Shown here piece by piece: positions 48,896-57,358 of a DNA stretch of 64,000 nucleotides. Made by a program: the position numbers and the translations under genes. The notes below the pieces were generated by a model. The model made no database searches, was not told the origin of the DNA, and was given only the letters and a program-made list of their open reading frames with translations. Source of the stretch: Marinomonas agarivorans (lineage in GTDB: Bacteria; Pseudomonadota; Gammaproteobacteria; Pseudomonadales; Marinomonadaceae). The DNA is taken from the NCBI GenBank assembly GCA_002173415.2, contig NHNK02000002.1:124001-188000 (forward strand), in the 5' to 3' direction. Position 1 is the first letter of the stretch. Every line of letters begins with the position of its first letter.

Positions 48896-48934
48896 AAAAA
48901 GCACATTCATCTATAGCGTGTGAATGTGCTTTTT
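48896..48934 (+). terminator. Intrinsic terminator of gor
   Basis: A perfect 14-base stem (48896-48909 with 48921-48934; core GCACATTCA) has an A-run at its base and a T-run in the right arm, eight bases after gor. The A/T runs make it potentially bidirectional, also serving the convergent DUF2937 gene. Confidence 0.88.
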
Positions 48935-48986
48935 GTCGATAAGATGTCTTAATCTCAACTTAATTTTTTTATTAAATCGAAAACAG

Positions 48987-49505
48987 TTAGACCTCAAAAA
49001 ACTTTCTTTCTTTGCGGGCAAAAAGTCGTTTAGACAACATAATAAAAGGGAAAGTAATAACAAAATTAATGAGTAGTCCTGCAATAACGCCAATACCAAG
49101 CCCTTCAAAAGATAAAGGAATGCCTGGCTTAAAGTTAGACAAGGTCTGCGATAATCTTTCCTTACTACCAGTGAAGAAAATATAAACGGATTTTTCTGCT
49201 AGATTGCCATACTGAAAAACAGACATGCCTTCTAATAGTTCTTCATAGATTTCAAGGGTGTCGAGCTTCGCTTTTGCATCACTCCTCACACTAGGTACCG
49301 TGTTTTTTAAATGGTGCTCAATCATTGCTTGTAGGTTTGGGTAGTTATGTTCTTTTGCGATGTTTTCGTAACTATCTATTTGCTGCTGAGTCGCTTTATA
49401 GTAGCCAGAAAGAAATTGATGATAATGCTCTGCGAAGAGGGGAAATTGCAGGGCAGCAATTAGAGCAAAGCCAAAAATAATTTTATCGATCATTTTGCTT
49501 AACAT
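48987..49505 (-). CDS. DUF2937 family membrane protein
   Basis: The 172-residue protein has an N-terminal hydrophobic helix (about 9-25, FGFALIAALQFPLFAEHYHQ), a helical periplasmic or cytoplasmic middle and a C-terminal membrane helix (about 137-158). This two-helix layout and the LQFPxFxxHYxQ motif fit DUF2937. No function is established for the family. It stands alone, convergent with gor. Confidence 0.8.
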   Translation of the reverse strand: MLSKMIDKIIFGFALIAALQFPLFAEHYHQFLSGYYKATQQQIDSYENIAKEHNYPNLQAMIEHHLKNTVPSVRSDAKAKLDTLEIYEELLEGMSVFQYGNLAEKSVYIFFTGSKERLSQTLSNFKPGIPLSFEGLGIGVIAGLLINFVITFPFIMLSKRLFARKERKFFEV

Positions 49506-49807
49506 GTTAATCCTTATTCACCATGACATCATGGGATAAAAAGAATGGCTTTTACAGAAGCATGTATTTACCACGCTTTCTTGAAATAAATAATAGCCTA
49601 AATAGTGAGACAGCTCACATAGCAACCACTTTAAAATAATTTTCTTTATCTTTTCAACTAAAATTGCTTTTGCTTACATCAATTTACCAAGCAAGACGTT
49701 TCCTTTCTTCATGTGCTTTTCCGTATTTTTCCGCCGCTTCCCCGCGTTATCTGTCTATAGGTTACTTATTATACTCATCATAGTTAACGTGATTTTAAGG
49801 AAGTCCT
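49506..49807. promoter_or_regulatory. Divergent region upstream of the DUF2589 cassette
   Basis: These 302 bases hold no gene. A possible -10 TATACT (49770-49775) with a poor -35 TTATCT (49747-49752) lies about 35 bases upstream of the first DUF2589 gene, and AAGGA precedes its ATG. No riboswitch-like structure was seen. Confidence 0.35.
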
Positions 49808-50335
49808 ATGTCTGGTTCTAATTTATCTTTTCAAAATCTAGTTGAAGCGATTATGAACTCTATTGCTGATGCACAGGATCAGATAGAACGACAAACGCTC
49901 GACAATATTAATGAATGGTTTGATGAGGATGGTCGACCTAAAATGGTGACCTTTCATGTGCCCTCATTACACCCAGATGATATAGAAAAAAGAGAGAAAG
50001 GCGAGTTAATTGAGAGGGAAGTCAATGTGCCTATTTTAACTCTAATGCAAAAAAATCCTATAAAAATTAAGAAGCTAATTGCTAAGTTCGACATTGCTTT
50101 AGGTAGTGTTGAAGTAAAGGAAGACGCTCTTAAAGATGGCAAAAAACCGTTAATAGGTTCTGGTACAACAAAGCGAATTCGTAAAGTTCTTTCAACCGAT
50201 TTATTTACTGGTAGTAAAGGGAAGTCCAAGGACGAGCCTACATCTAGGCAAGCCAGTATGGAAATTGAGTTTGAAAGTGGTGAGCCGACGGAGGCGTTTT
50301 TGAAATTGCAAAATGACCTGTTGAAGCTTTTTTAA
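49808..50335 (+). CDS. DUF2589-family protein, first copy
   Basis: The 175-residue soluble protein opens with a helix (LVEAIMNSIADAQDQIERQTLDNI) and continues with beta strands (VTFHVPSL; REVNVPILTLMQKNPIKIKKLIAKFDIAL). It ends EIEFESGEPTEAFLKLQNDLLKLF. By eye, both ends align with the next gene's product, so the two are divergent paralogues. There is no signal peptide or membrane segment. DUF2589 has no established function. It is the first gene of an apparent three-gene operon. Confidence 0.75.
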   Translation: MSGSNLSFQNLVEAIMNSIADAQDQIERQTLDNINEWFDEDGRPKMVTFHVPSLHPDDIEKREKGELIEREVNVPILTLMQKNPIKIKKLIAKFDIALGSVEVKEDALKDGKKPLIGSGTTKRIRKVLSTDLFTGSKGKSKDEPTSRQASMEIEFESGEPTEAFLKLQNDLLKLF

Positions 50336-50375
50336 TGAAATGAAACTTAGTACGTAATGTACTTGAGGTATCAAT

Positions 50376-50975
50376 ATGAGTGAATTAGTTAAGATGTCAG
50401 ATCAGTTTGGCGGGTTGCCAATGGATCAATTAATCGGTGGACCTTTATCTGCTGCATGTGATGCTCAAATGTCACTGGCGAAAGCAACATCCGACTTTAT
50501 CGAAACCGTTGGTTTTGTTGATGGTAAAGTGCGTTATGTAAACTTTAAATATGACAAATATGAACAAGAAGACCAAGCAGATGGTTCGCTAAAACATGTT
50601 AAACGTGAATATGATATTCAAATTCCGTTTATTGCCATTGTGTCTGTGCCCACGCTACAGGTCACTGAAGTTGATATTAACTTCATGATGGAAGTTAAAT
50701 CTTCTTTCAGTGAAAAAACGAAAACTGACCGACAAGCTTCTTTCGAAGCAGAACTTGAAGGGCGCATAGGTCCTTTCAGTGTCAGAGTAAAGGCTCAAGG
50801 GTCTGTTTCTTCAAGTAAAGAGACACAGCGTCAATCTGATAACTCTGCAAAATACGATATTTCTGTCAAAGCCAGACAATCAGGCACACCTGAAGGCTTA
50901 TCTAGAGTATTAGATATCCTCCAGCAGTCTATTGCACCAGTACCAAGTGGTAATGAAGAAGAAGTTACTGCGTAA
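50376..50975 (+). CDS. DUF2589-family protein, second copy
   Basis: The 199-residue soluble protein has the typical DUF2589 plan: an N-terminal amphipathic helix (LIGGPLSAACDAQMSLAKATSDFI), a strand pair (KVRYVNFKYDKY), then YDIQIPFIAIVSVPTLQVTEVDINFMMEV. A Ser/Thr/Lys-rich middle follows (about 110-165), and the end is DISVKARQSGTPEGLSRVLDILQQSI. It is 40 bases after the first copy. The AIVSVPTLQVTEVDINFMMEV strand suggests an oligomerising beta-sandwich; that is inference. Confidence 0.8.
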   Translation: MSELVKMSDQFGGLPMDQLIGGPLSAACDAQMSLAKATSDFIETVGFVDGKVRYVNFKYDKYEQEDQADGSLKHVKREYDIQIPFIAIVSVPTLQVTEVDINFMMEVKSSFSEKTKTDRQASFEAELEGRIGPFSVRVKAQGSVSSSKETQRQSDNSAKYDISVKARQSGTPEGLSRVLDILQQSIAPVPSGNEEEVTA

Positions 50976-50994
50976 TACTTATAGTGTAAGTATT
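50974..50994 (+). other. Small hairpin between the second DUF2589 gene and the third cassette gene
   Basis: AATACTTA (50974-50981) and TAAGTATT (50987-50994) form an eight-base perfect inverted repeat around TAGTG, beginning at the DUF2589 stop codon. There is no T-tract. It may tune expression of the downstream gene or stabilise the mRNA. Confidence 0.5.
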
Positions 50995-51073
50995 GTGTAG
51001 ATTAGCACCTAATGGTCACCAACTTGTGGCCATTTTTCTGTTGTTGATAAAGCAAAATATAGGGAAAAATCTT

Positions 51074-51430
51074 ATGTTTAATACGTCTCCAGAAAGCGTA
51101 AATACATTTGATATTACGGATGTAGGCCATATAGAGCGCATTGTTATTGGCAGCGTTACGCCAGGGGAAATGCCTACCGAGGAAGAAAACCAACAAAAAA
51201 TGAATCGTGTTAACCGATGTTTATCTGACTTCCCAAAAGGTCGAGTAATTGGTGTTGAGCGAAGTTTTTCAGTAGTACGCATCGGCGAACACCAAGTTGT
51301 ATTAGAAGCCGTGGTCTATCATATCGGTTTTAAAAAAGTGCCTTTATGGATGGAAGAAGAGAAAAAACGCAAGCCGAGCTTTGATATTGATCCGGATAAA
51401 GTCAGCCAAATTATCAATCAACAAAACTAG
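51074..51430 (+). CDS. Unrecognised third protein of the DUF2589 cassette (118 aa)
   Basis: ATG 51074 with AGGGA upstream gives 118 residues. The sequence has FDITDVGHIERIVIGSVTPGEMPTEEE, then GRVIGVERSFSVVRIGEHQVVLEAVVYHIGFKK and a charged tail. It is soluble, has no signal peptide and has no similarity I can see to its two neighbours. It lies 98 bases after them on the same strand. The beta-rich centre could be a partner or adaptor of the DUF2589 proteins. Function is unknown. Confidence 0.65.
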   Translation: MFNTSPESVNTFDITDVGHIERIVIGSVTPGEMPTEEENQQKMNRVNRCLSDFPKGRVIGVERSFSVVRIGEHQVVLEAVVYHIGFKKVPLWMEEEKKRKPSFDIDPDKVSQIINQQN

Positions 51431-51444
51431 ACACTTACACTAAG

Positions 51445-51475
51445 CCTTGGGTTTCAATACCTTGGGTGTTCAATA
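51445..51475. repeat. Tandem 15/16-bp direct repeat downstream of the DUF2589 cassette
   Basis: CCTTGGGT-TTCAATA (51445-51459) is followed immediately by CCTTGGGTGTTCAATA (51460-51475), differing by one inserted base. It is a recent slippage duplication in noncoding DNA. Confidence 0.8.
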
Positions 51476-51596
51476 CAAAGTACTTAACTTTGATGAGCAT
51501 AAGAGCTAGGTTTATAGTTGGTTTTACTCTAGCAAGATCAACTTTATATAGAAAGTAGAAGAGAAATAAGCCAAACAAAGCGTATGATATAAATTG

Positions 51597-51627
51597 GAAA
51601 AAACAGGTAGGCAACTTACCTACCTGT
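51597..51627 (-). terminator. Terminator of the sulfatase operon
   Basis: ACAGGTAGG (51603-51611) pairs with CCTACCTGT (51619-51627). Read on the minus strand the stem is followed by six or seven Ts (51603 down to about 51597). It lies about ten bases past the stop of the downstream sulfatase gene. Confidence 0.85.
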
Positions 51628-51637
51628 GTTAAGTGAG

Positions 51638-53131
51638 TTACTCGATGGTATAAGGTTTACGATCTTTAGCTTGTTGTTTTCTTTCTTCAAAATGTTTGTC
51701 GTAAAGTTCTGCAACCGATTTTTTGTAATGATGGCTCTGTTGTAGAACGTTTTGTTGGTTGTCCTTATTCCACTTATTCCACATAGCAGCAAGTTTTTGC
51801 TGTTGTTTTACATCCTGCCCATAAATGTTTTTGGCTTCATATGGGTCTGCTACCATGTCGAACAGGCTTTTCCCTTCGAGTCCAGGATCTTTGACACCAT
51901 TTTTTGTTGTCACAGGGAAGCCTTGACTGATGTATTTGTGTGTTTCTGTACGAATGGCCCAGATATGATCTAGCTCTTCAAAACGCCAGAAAAGTGCTTC
52001 ATGTGGTGAGTCTTTCTTTTTGCCATTGACATATGGAATGAGGTTTTTTCCCTCTAATTTCATCGTAGAAGTATCAATATTTGCTAATTCAAGCGATGTT
52101 TTAGCGATATCTAAAGACGAAACCAGTCCATCGAATTCGACACCTTGTGGTAACCCTTTTGGCCAATGGGCAATAAATGGAACGTGTACACCGCCTTCAA
52201 GCAATGCAACTTTACCACGTCTAAATGGTGCATTATCGGCCCAATCAAATTTCGGTAACCAAGCCTCAGGGTAAACACCGCCGTTATCAGACAAGAAGAA
52301 AATTAATGTATTATCAAATTCACCGCTTTCTTTGAGAGAGTTGACAATCATCCCTACACCTTGATCCATAGAGTCAACCATCGCCGCATATATTTGTCGG
52401 TTTTTGTCTTTGATATGACGATACTTCTCCATATCTTCTTGCGTCGCATGTAATGGGGTATGGGGTGCGTTATAGGAAACATACATCATGAAGGGCTGCT
52501 TACCTGCATTCTCAGTAATAAATTGTGCAGCATGTCGGCTTAAGGCTGTTGTAAGATATTCATCAAATTTCGCCGGTTTACCGTTCTCTACTAATGGCAT
52601 CCAATACTCATCTGGATGACCGACGGCAACGTCATTGGGGAAGTAATTGTGTCCACCTCCTAAGAAGCCATAGAAGTAGTCAAAGCCACGATTTTGGGGC
52701 TGGAAATGTAATGCGCCACCAAGGTGCCATTTACCAACAATACCAGTTTTATAACCTGCTTTTTGTAAATGTTCAGGAAATAAAGTTTCTGAGAGAGGCA
52801 ATCCCATGTGTGGGTCATAGGGTGCATAAGTGACATTGTTTTCCATACCAAAACGTGCCTGATATCGGCCAGTTAGCATTCCTGAACGAGAAGGACCGCA
52901 GTAAGGGTGGGTAACATAGCCATTATTGAAAGTTACGCCATCATGAGCCAGTTGATCGATATTGGGTGTTTGAATGTCTGTCTTCCCTGTGAAGCCGACA
53001 TCGTTATATCCCAAATCATCTGCCAGTATCACGACAATATTTGGCATGTTGGCACTGCTTGCGAATGCAGGCAAAGATGCTGTACTTGATAGTACAATAG
53101 TTAATAAAAATGTTATTGCTGAATGTTTCAT
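51638..53131 (-). CDS. Secreted sulfatase (S1 family, Cys-type), first of two
   Basis: The 497-residue protein has a signal peptide (about 1-25, PAFA) and the type I sulfatase fold. Metal ligands are in VVILADDLGYND (D38, D39) and the formylglycine motif is C78-G-P-S-R in HPYCGPSRSGMLTGRYQ. FLSDNGG and GKWHLGG are also present. C78 must be oxidised to formylglycine by an FGE or anSME enzyme; neither is in the window. The substrate is unknown, plausibly a sulfated marine polysaccharide. Confidence 0.9.
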   Translation of the reverse strand: MKHSAITFLLTIVLSSTASLPAFASSANMPNIVVILADDLGYNDVGFTGKTDIQTPNIDQLAHDGVTFNNGYVTHPYCGPSRSGMLTGRYQARFGMENNVTYAPYDPHMGLPLSETLFPEHLQKAGYKTGIVGKWHLGGALHFQPQNRGFDYFYGFLGGGHNYFPNDVAVGHPDEYWMPLVENGKPAKFDEYLTTALSRHAAQFITENAGKQPFMMYVSYNAPHTPLHATQEDMEKYRHIKDKNRQIYAAMVDSMDQGVGMIVNSLKESGEFDNTLIFFLSDNGGVYPEAWLPKFDWADNAPFRRGKVALLEGGVHVPFIAHWPKGLPQGVEFDGLVSSLDIAKTSLELANIDTSTMKLEGKNLIPYVNGKKKDSPHEALFWRFEELDHIWAIRTETHKYISQGFPVTTKNGVKDPGLEGKSLFDMVADPYEAKNIYGQDVKQQQKLAAMWNKWNKDNQQNVLQQSHHYKKSVAELYDKHFEERKQQAKDRKPYTIE

Positions 53132-53151
53132 GATTATCCTTATTTTTATTT

Positions 53152-53219
53152 AACATGTATTAGCAGTTAGCGTGTATTAGTGGTTAACGTGTATTAGTGG
53201 TTAACATGAATCAGAGGTT
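53152..53219. repeat. Four tandem 17-bp repeats across a sulfatase stop codon
   Basis: Four head-to-tail units (53152-53168, 53169-53185, 53186-53202, 53203-53219) share the core GTATTAGTGGTT. Units 2 and 3 differ by one base; units 1 and 4 differ from unit 3 by three and four. The rightmost unit is entirely coding for the C-terminus of the upstream sulfatase. The next one contains its stop codon (53194-53196) and the other two are intergenic. Confidence 0.9.
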
Positions 53220-54621
53220 GGCGGTAGGCGTCCATTCTATCCATGGCGTAGCCTTCGTATTTACGTTGCAGTTGCCACATGGGGCGTTCTAAACCTAATT
53301 CCCAAGCAAATAACTTTTTATACAGCTCTCTGACCAATTCTGGCTTTACTGCTGCCATATCATATTGCTCAGAAATATCATTTTGTAAGTTGTAAAGCTC
53401 AGCAGGGCGGTCTGGATAGCGAAGTAGTTTCCAATCTCCATCGCGTATTGCGCCACGGTTCTCTTTTTTCCAATAGAGAGTTTGATGAGGTCGATGGCTT
53501 TTTTCACCTTTTAGATATGGTAGTAGATTGACGCCATCTAACCCTTTATACATTGACGGGTCTCCGCCAGCTGCTGCAATAAAAGTCGGAAGAAAGTCTA
53601 ACGTACTCACTGGATACTCGTAGTTAGCATTTTCATCGATATGGTTTTTCCAGCGGAAAATCATGGGAACACGTATGCCGCCTTCCAGATGATTCGCTTT
53701 AGTCCCACTTAATGGTGCATTATCAGAGGCGTTAGAATCTGTTGGACCACCGTTGTCATTAGTAAAAATGACTAAGGTGTTTTCATCTAAGCCCAGCTCT
53801 TCGAGTTTATCCAATACCCGTCCAGTGGCGCGGTCCATAGCGAGATTCATTGCAGCTAGTTTTTGTCTTTTGCCAGAAAGTGTTGGGAATTTGGCAAGAT
53901 CCTCTTCCTTTGCATCCATAGGAGCATGAACTGCGGTATAAGAAAGATAAACAAAAAAAGGCTTGACGTTGTCTTTGTTATTTTCAATAAAACTGATGGT
54001 TTTGTCGGCTAAAACATCCGTTAAGTAACCCTCGTGTTCTTTGAAGTTAGCAAAGCCAGACTCCATTTTGTCTTCTTCACGGAACCTGTCGTTTTCACCA
54101 TAACCCCAGTAACTTCGAGCGCCACCACGAAAGCCATAGAAAAAGTCAAAACCACGTTGATTGGGGTGGAATCGATCTGCGTTACCTTGATGCCATTTAC
54201 CGATAATTGCTGTTGTATAACCCAACTCCTGTAAATAATTACCCATGGTTTTTTCGGTTTCTGGTAATCCCATTTCATCACCAAAAGTGCTGGACTGACT
54301 CATGTAACCGGGCACATTGTTTTCTTCATAACCAAACTTTTGTTGGTAGCGTCCTGTCAACAACCCTGCTCGCGATGGTCCACACACGGCAGCAGTGACG
54401 TAAGCTTGAGAAAAAAGCGTACCTTGCGTTGCAAAGCTATCTAACTTCGGGGTTTGCATCACATTACTGCCATGAAAACCAAAGTCGGCATAACCCGCAT
54501 CGTCGGAAACAATAAGCAAGATATTTGGTTGAGAGGGTTGAGCGGCAAAAGAAACCATACTCAAACTTGAAAGGGCAACAAATAGAGACTGCTTAAGAGC
54601 AGATTTTGAGAGAAATATCAT
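53194..54621 (-). CDS. Secreted sulfatase (S1 family, Cys-type), second of two
   Basis: The 475-residue protein has a signal peptide (about 1-27, SFAA) and the type I sulfatase motifs [14 protein letters not shown] (D40, D41), C80-G-P-S-R in [23 protein letters not shown] and FTNDNGG. It is the promoter-proximal gene; the other sulfatase follows after 62 bases. The two share the fold and key motifs but differ through most of the sequence, so they probably cut different linkages. Its last codons lie inside a 17-bp tandem repeat. Confidence 0.9.
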   Translation of the reverse strand: MIFLSKSALKQSLFVALSSLSMVSFAAQPSQPNILLIVSDDAGYADFGFHGSNVMQTPKLDSFATQGTLFSQAYVTAAVCGPSRAGLLTGRYQQKFGYEENNVPGYMSQSSTFGDEMGLPETEKTMGNYLQELGYTTAIIGKWHQGNADRFHPNQRGFDFFYGFRGGARSYWGYGENDRFREEDKMESGFANFKEHEGYLTDVLADKTISFIENNKDNVKPFFVYLSYTAVHAPMDAKEEDLAKFPTLSGKRQKLAAMNLAMDRATGRVLDKLEELGLDENTLVIFTNDNGGPTDSNASDNAPLSGTKANHLEGGIRVPMIFRWKNHIDENANYEYPVSTLDFLPTFIAAAGGDPSMYKGLDGVNLLPYLKGEKSHRPHQTLYWKKENRGAIRDGDWKLLRYPDRPAELYNLQNDISEQYDMAAVKPELVRELYKKLFAWELGLERPMWQLQRKYEGYAMDRMDAYRQPLIHVNH

Positions 54622-54742
54622 AATATTAAAATCCTTATGTGTTAAAGCGTAGAAATCCTAATCTGATCACTTCGTTTAAAATGATTATCAGTTCAATACA
54701 TAGACTTACTCCAATTAAATAAAATTACTTCATGTCATATGC

Positions 54743-54772
54743 TACAACTCTGTTGTTTCGTTCAGAGTTGTA
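54743..54772. promoter_or_regulatory. Candidate operator dyad upstream of the sulfatases
   Basis: TACAACTCTG (54743-54752) and CAGAGTTGTA (54763-54772) are perfect complements with a ten-base spacer. Centre-to-centre spacing of 20 bp is about two helical turns. The position, 120-150 bases before the sulfatase start, is typical of an activator site. Confidence 0.5.
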
Positions 54773-54863
54773 AATTGAAATTAGCAGAAAAAAATAAAAA
54801 ATCAATTGGTATCTAAAAGTGATGATAGGGTGATTTGGTATGAAAAATTTGAACTTACAGTTA

Positions 54864-54900
54864 AGCAGACTTACACATCTATTGAAATGGTAAGTCTGCT
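54864..54900 (-). terminator. Hairpin after the AAA-AraC regulator gene
   Basis: AGCAGACTTAC (54864-54874) pairs perfectly with GTAAGTCTGCT (54890-54900) over a 15-base loop, 25 bases past the regulator stop. No U-tract follows on the minus strand, so it is only terminator-like; read-through into the sulfatases is possible. Confidence 0.45.
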
Positions 54901-54924
54901 AAAATCGACAGTCGAATCTATAGT

Positions 54925-56370
54925 TTAGTTTAAAGAAGAATGGGAAGTGCGAATACTTTTTCTATATTCTCTAGGGGTCATATTTGTCTGGCGTTTAAAA
55001 ATTTTTTCAAAGTGACTTAGATCTCCAAAACCTACTTCTAAAGCAGCAACTGTAATTTTTTTGGTCGGTTCGTTGGCAAAAATTTGCTTTACCCTTTCAA
55101 CCCGTAGCTCTGATAAGATTTGTTTGAAGCTTTTACCTAAATGATGGCGAAAAAGATAGGATAAATGAGAAGGGCTGACAAATGCCTTTTCTGCTAGTAT
55201 GGATAAATTAACATCGTGATTATAATTATCAGCAATATAATCTAAAGAACGTTTTAATCCCATATGGCAATGGTTGTAAGAGTCCTTTCGTTTCAATAAT
55301 AAATCTATAACTAGTTTATTGTTTTTTTCTGAAATATTGTTTGCTTTACTCACAATATTTGGAAAGATTTTATTAATGTCCTCAGTATCAATACTATTCT
55401 TTTCAGATAATATAAGTAATTGAATGATCGTTCTTTCTAACTCGTGATAATTTCCCGGCCAATTATAAGACTTTAACAAGTTAATAGCCTCTATTGTAAA
55501 AAATTTTTTGTTGGTAAAACCTCTTTCATTGATAAAATAATTAATAATATGAGGAATATCTTCTTTTCTATTTTCTAACTTAGGTATTTCTATGCTTAAA
55601 ATATTTAGAGTTGAAAATATTTTTTCGGAGAACTGATTATCTAAAACTTTAATGCTTAAGTCGCATGAGCTTGAAGCGATATATCGAATGTCATTTCGAT
55701 TTTCTTGATTTAAATCAAAACTTTTTGTAGATAAATAATTCGCAAATATTTTTTGCTGCTTAGGTGTTAGTTTTTCAACATTACTAAAATAGATTGTGCC
55801 TTTTTTAACTTCTTTTATCGAAACTAAAAGGCTATTTTGAAATTCTTCATCATCACTTATAGTGCAGTTAATTTCTTTAAATGGCATGTTATGGCGCTCT
55901 CCATAACAATGAATGGCACTGGCAACAGCCAGTTGTTCAGAACCGGATGGACCTTTAATAATAACAGGGTAATTAGAATTAGCTGACTTTTCGATGAAGT
56001 CTTCTATATCAAGTAGATATTGGCTCTCACCAATCAGTTCTTCTGTTTCTCCTAAGAAATTATGCAAGTTTTTATTAGTGATGTAACGATTGACTAATAA
56101 GTTAATCGTTTTGCATACATCAGGGAATTTTGTACTATCGGGATAAGACAACTCATCAGATATAGGGACTTCTAATAAACCAATTTCTTTTTTCTTATAA
56201 CAAAGAGGGTGGTTTATTTTTCTATCATTTGCTTTTTTTACCAACTCTTCGGTATGGAAGAAAATCTCTGCGTTACTAATACTAAATTTATTTAAAGTGG
56301 CATGTAAAATAGACTTTAAACCTAGTTGACTGCTTCTTTCAATAAAATCGTAATCCTTTGATAGATCCAT
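54925..56370 (-). CDS. Chimeric regulator: decayed sigma-54-activator AAA+ domain plus AraC HTH
   Basis: The 481-residue protein has a GAF-like N-terminal segment (about 1-100) and a region aligning with NtrC-type AAA+ domains (about 112-345). It ends in an AraC/XylS DNA-binding domain (about 370-475, LSILAEKAFVSPSHLSYLFRHHLGKSFKQIL... MTPREYRK). The AAA+ part keeps REDIPHIINYFI-like and YNWPGNYHELERT segments. Walker A is degenerate (GPSGSEQL, conserved GK replaced by E145-Q146), Walker B has SN (196-197) for DE, and the GAFTGA loop is absent. It should therefore be unable to remodel sigma-54 and probably activates sigma-70 promoters like AraC. Sitting upstream of the sulfatases on the same strand, it likely controls them. 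Confidence 0.8.
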   Translation of the reverse strand: MDLSKDYDFIERSSQLGLKSILHATLNKFSISNAEIFFHTEELVKKANDRKINHPLCYKKKEIGLLEVPISDELSYPDSTKFPDVCKTINLLVNRYITNKNLHNFLGETEELIGESQYLLDIEDFIEKSANSNYPVIIKGPSGSEQLAVASAIHCYGERHNMPFKEINCTISDDEEFQNSLLVSIKEVKKGTIYFSNVEKLTPKQQKIFANYLSTKSFDLNQENRNDIRYIASSSCDLSIKVLDNQFSEKIFSTLNILSIEIPKLENRKEDIPHIINYFINERGFTNKKFFTIEAINLLKSYNWPGNYHELERTIIQLLILSEKNSIDTEDINKIFPNIVSKANNISEKNNKLVIDLLLKRKDSYNHCHMGLKRSLDYIADNYNHDVNLSILAEKAFVSPSHLSYLFRHHLGKSFKQILSELRVERVKQIFANEPTKKITVAALEVGFGDLSHFEKIFKRQTNMTPREYRKSIRTSHSSLN

Positions 56371-56678
56371 CTTTCTCTCCAGTTTCTAATTAATAATCGT
56401 TCTTTAAAGAAAAGCGCTCGATGACACTGCCAGATTATTTTAGGAAGAGAAGGCTGAATTGGTTATATAAACGAAATTTTAGTTAAAATCTATGAAACCT
56501 CGTCTATATAAAGTTTTTCAAGAGTGAAGACTACTCAGTAATTAGGTAGGTAACACATAGAAATCATCTCATTAGTCATTATTGTGACATATAGATAAAC
56601 AAAAAATGATATAAATTAAAAAATAGAAATAGCACAGTTAAATAGAGTTATTTGTCTGTGCCTTATCCGTTGAGAAGA
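56371..56678. other. 308-base region between the chalcone-isomerase-like gene and the regulator
   Basis: There is no gene. The right end holds the terminator of the chalcone-isomerase-like gene (56615-56661). The left end carries the regulator's Shine-Dalgarno (GGAGAG on the minus strand). The rest is AT-rich with no recognised site. Confidence 0.45.
56615..56661 (-). terminator. Terminator of the chalcone-isomerase-like gene
   Basis: On the minus strand GCACAG and CTGTGC (56661 to 56632) enclose an inner AAATA/TATTT stem with an ACTC loop. A T-rich tail follows down to about 56615. It lies 18 bases past the stop at 56679. Confidence 0.65.
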
Positions 56679-57236
56679 TTATTTTGCTAATAGTGCTTTT
56701 TTTAAACTTTTTTGAGCGGGTTTTTTTCCTAACCAGATGCTGAAGAAGGCTTCTTTAAAAGTAAGCCCTTCAAGAGTGACTTTTACAACACCATTTTTTA
56801 AAACTTGCATTCCCTCGTTGGGGATATAGATAAATTCAAATACATCATTTTTAACAATGTCTTCGTTGAATGCATTAATTAATAGATCAATTTCTGTCGA
56901 AATTGGGGCAACATTGTTTCCTGTCGCTATTTCAAAACCTTCTTTTGTGGCTTTTTCCATCTTTTCTGAACTTAATAAGCTAGATAGGATATGTAAACGC
57001 AGTGCCATTGGTCGATCTTGCTTAACAAGCTGAGCATCGTCTGTGGTGTGTTGTGGCAAATATAGCCCTGCTGCATAAATATCTAAGAAAAACTTTGTAC
57101 GTGTACCTGTGCCATTAAGATACAGAGAATGGTCTCTAATTTCCATCTTGTTAGGCATTTCAATTCCAGCAATAGTTGTGGCATAAGTTACATTATTTAA
57201 AAAGAACAAAAGTAAAGTAAGTGTCAGATATTTCAT
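56679..57236 (-). CDS. Periplasmic chalcone-isomerase-like protein
   Basis: The 185-residue protein has a signal peptide (about 1-19, TYAT) and the bacterial chalcone-isomerase-like fold: LNGTGTRTKFFLDIYAAGLYLP, RLHILSSLLSSEKMEKATKEGF and the C-terminal LTFKEAFFSIWLGKKPAQKSLKKALL. Bacterial members lack evidence of flavonoid chemistry and are thought to bind fatty acids or similar ligands. It lies downstream of the NCS1 transporter on the same strand, separated by 242 bases with a marked dyad. Confidence 0.85.
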   Translation of the reverse strand: MKYLTLTLLLFFLNNVTYATTIAGIEMPNKMEIRDHSLYLNGTGTRTKFFLDIYAAGLYLPQHTTDDAQLVKQDRPMALRLHILSSLLSSEKMEKATKEGFEIATGNNVAPISTEIDLLINAFNEDIVKNDVFEFIYIPNEGMQVLKNGVVKVTLEGLTFKEAFFSIWLGKKPAQKSLKKALLAK

Positions 57237-57358
57237 ATTTAGTCTCTTATTATTGTTATTCGGGCCAGTGCGAAAGGCAGTTTGAAAGTTTATTTGTAAT
57301 GCAAATAAACGAGTTTGTATAGCATTAGCAGAAAAGCATTATGACAAATGGATGGCAA

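Larger units (their letters stand above)
54622..54924. promoter_or_regulatory. Control region between the AAA-AraC regulator and the sulfatase operon
   Basis: These 303 bases contain no gene. They hold a ten-base perfect inverted repeat (54743-54752 with 54763-54772) about 120 bases upstream of the sulfatase start, suited to a regulator site. A hairpin at 54864-54900 lies near the regulator's stop. The AT-rich stretch at 54786-54820 may be a flexible promoter segment. Confidence 0.45.

Noticed and set aside
54925-56370. A functional sigma-54 enhancer-binding protein paired with rpoN in the window
   Set aside because: It has no GAFTGA loop and degenerate Walker motifs, and it carries an AraC instead of a Fis-type DNA-binding domain.
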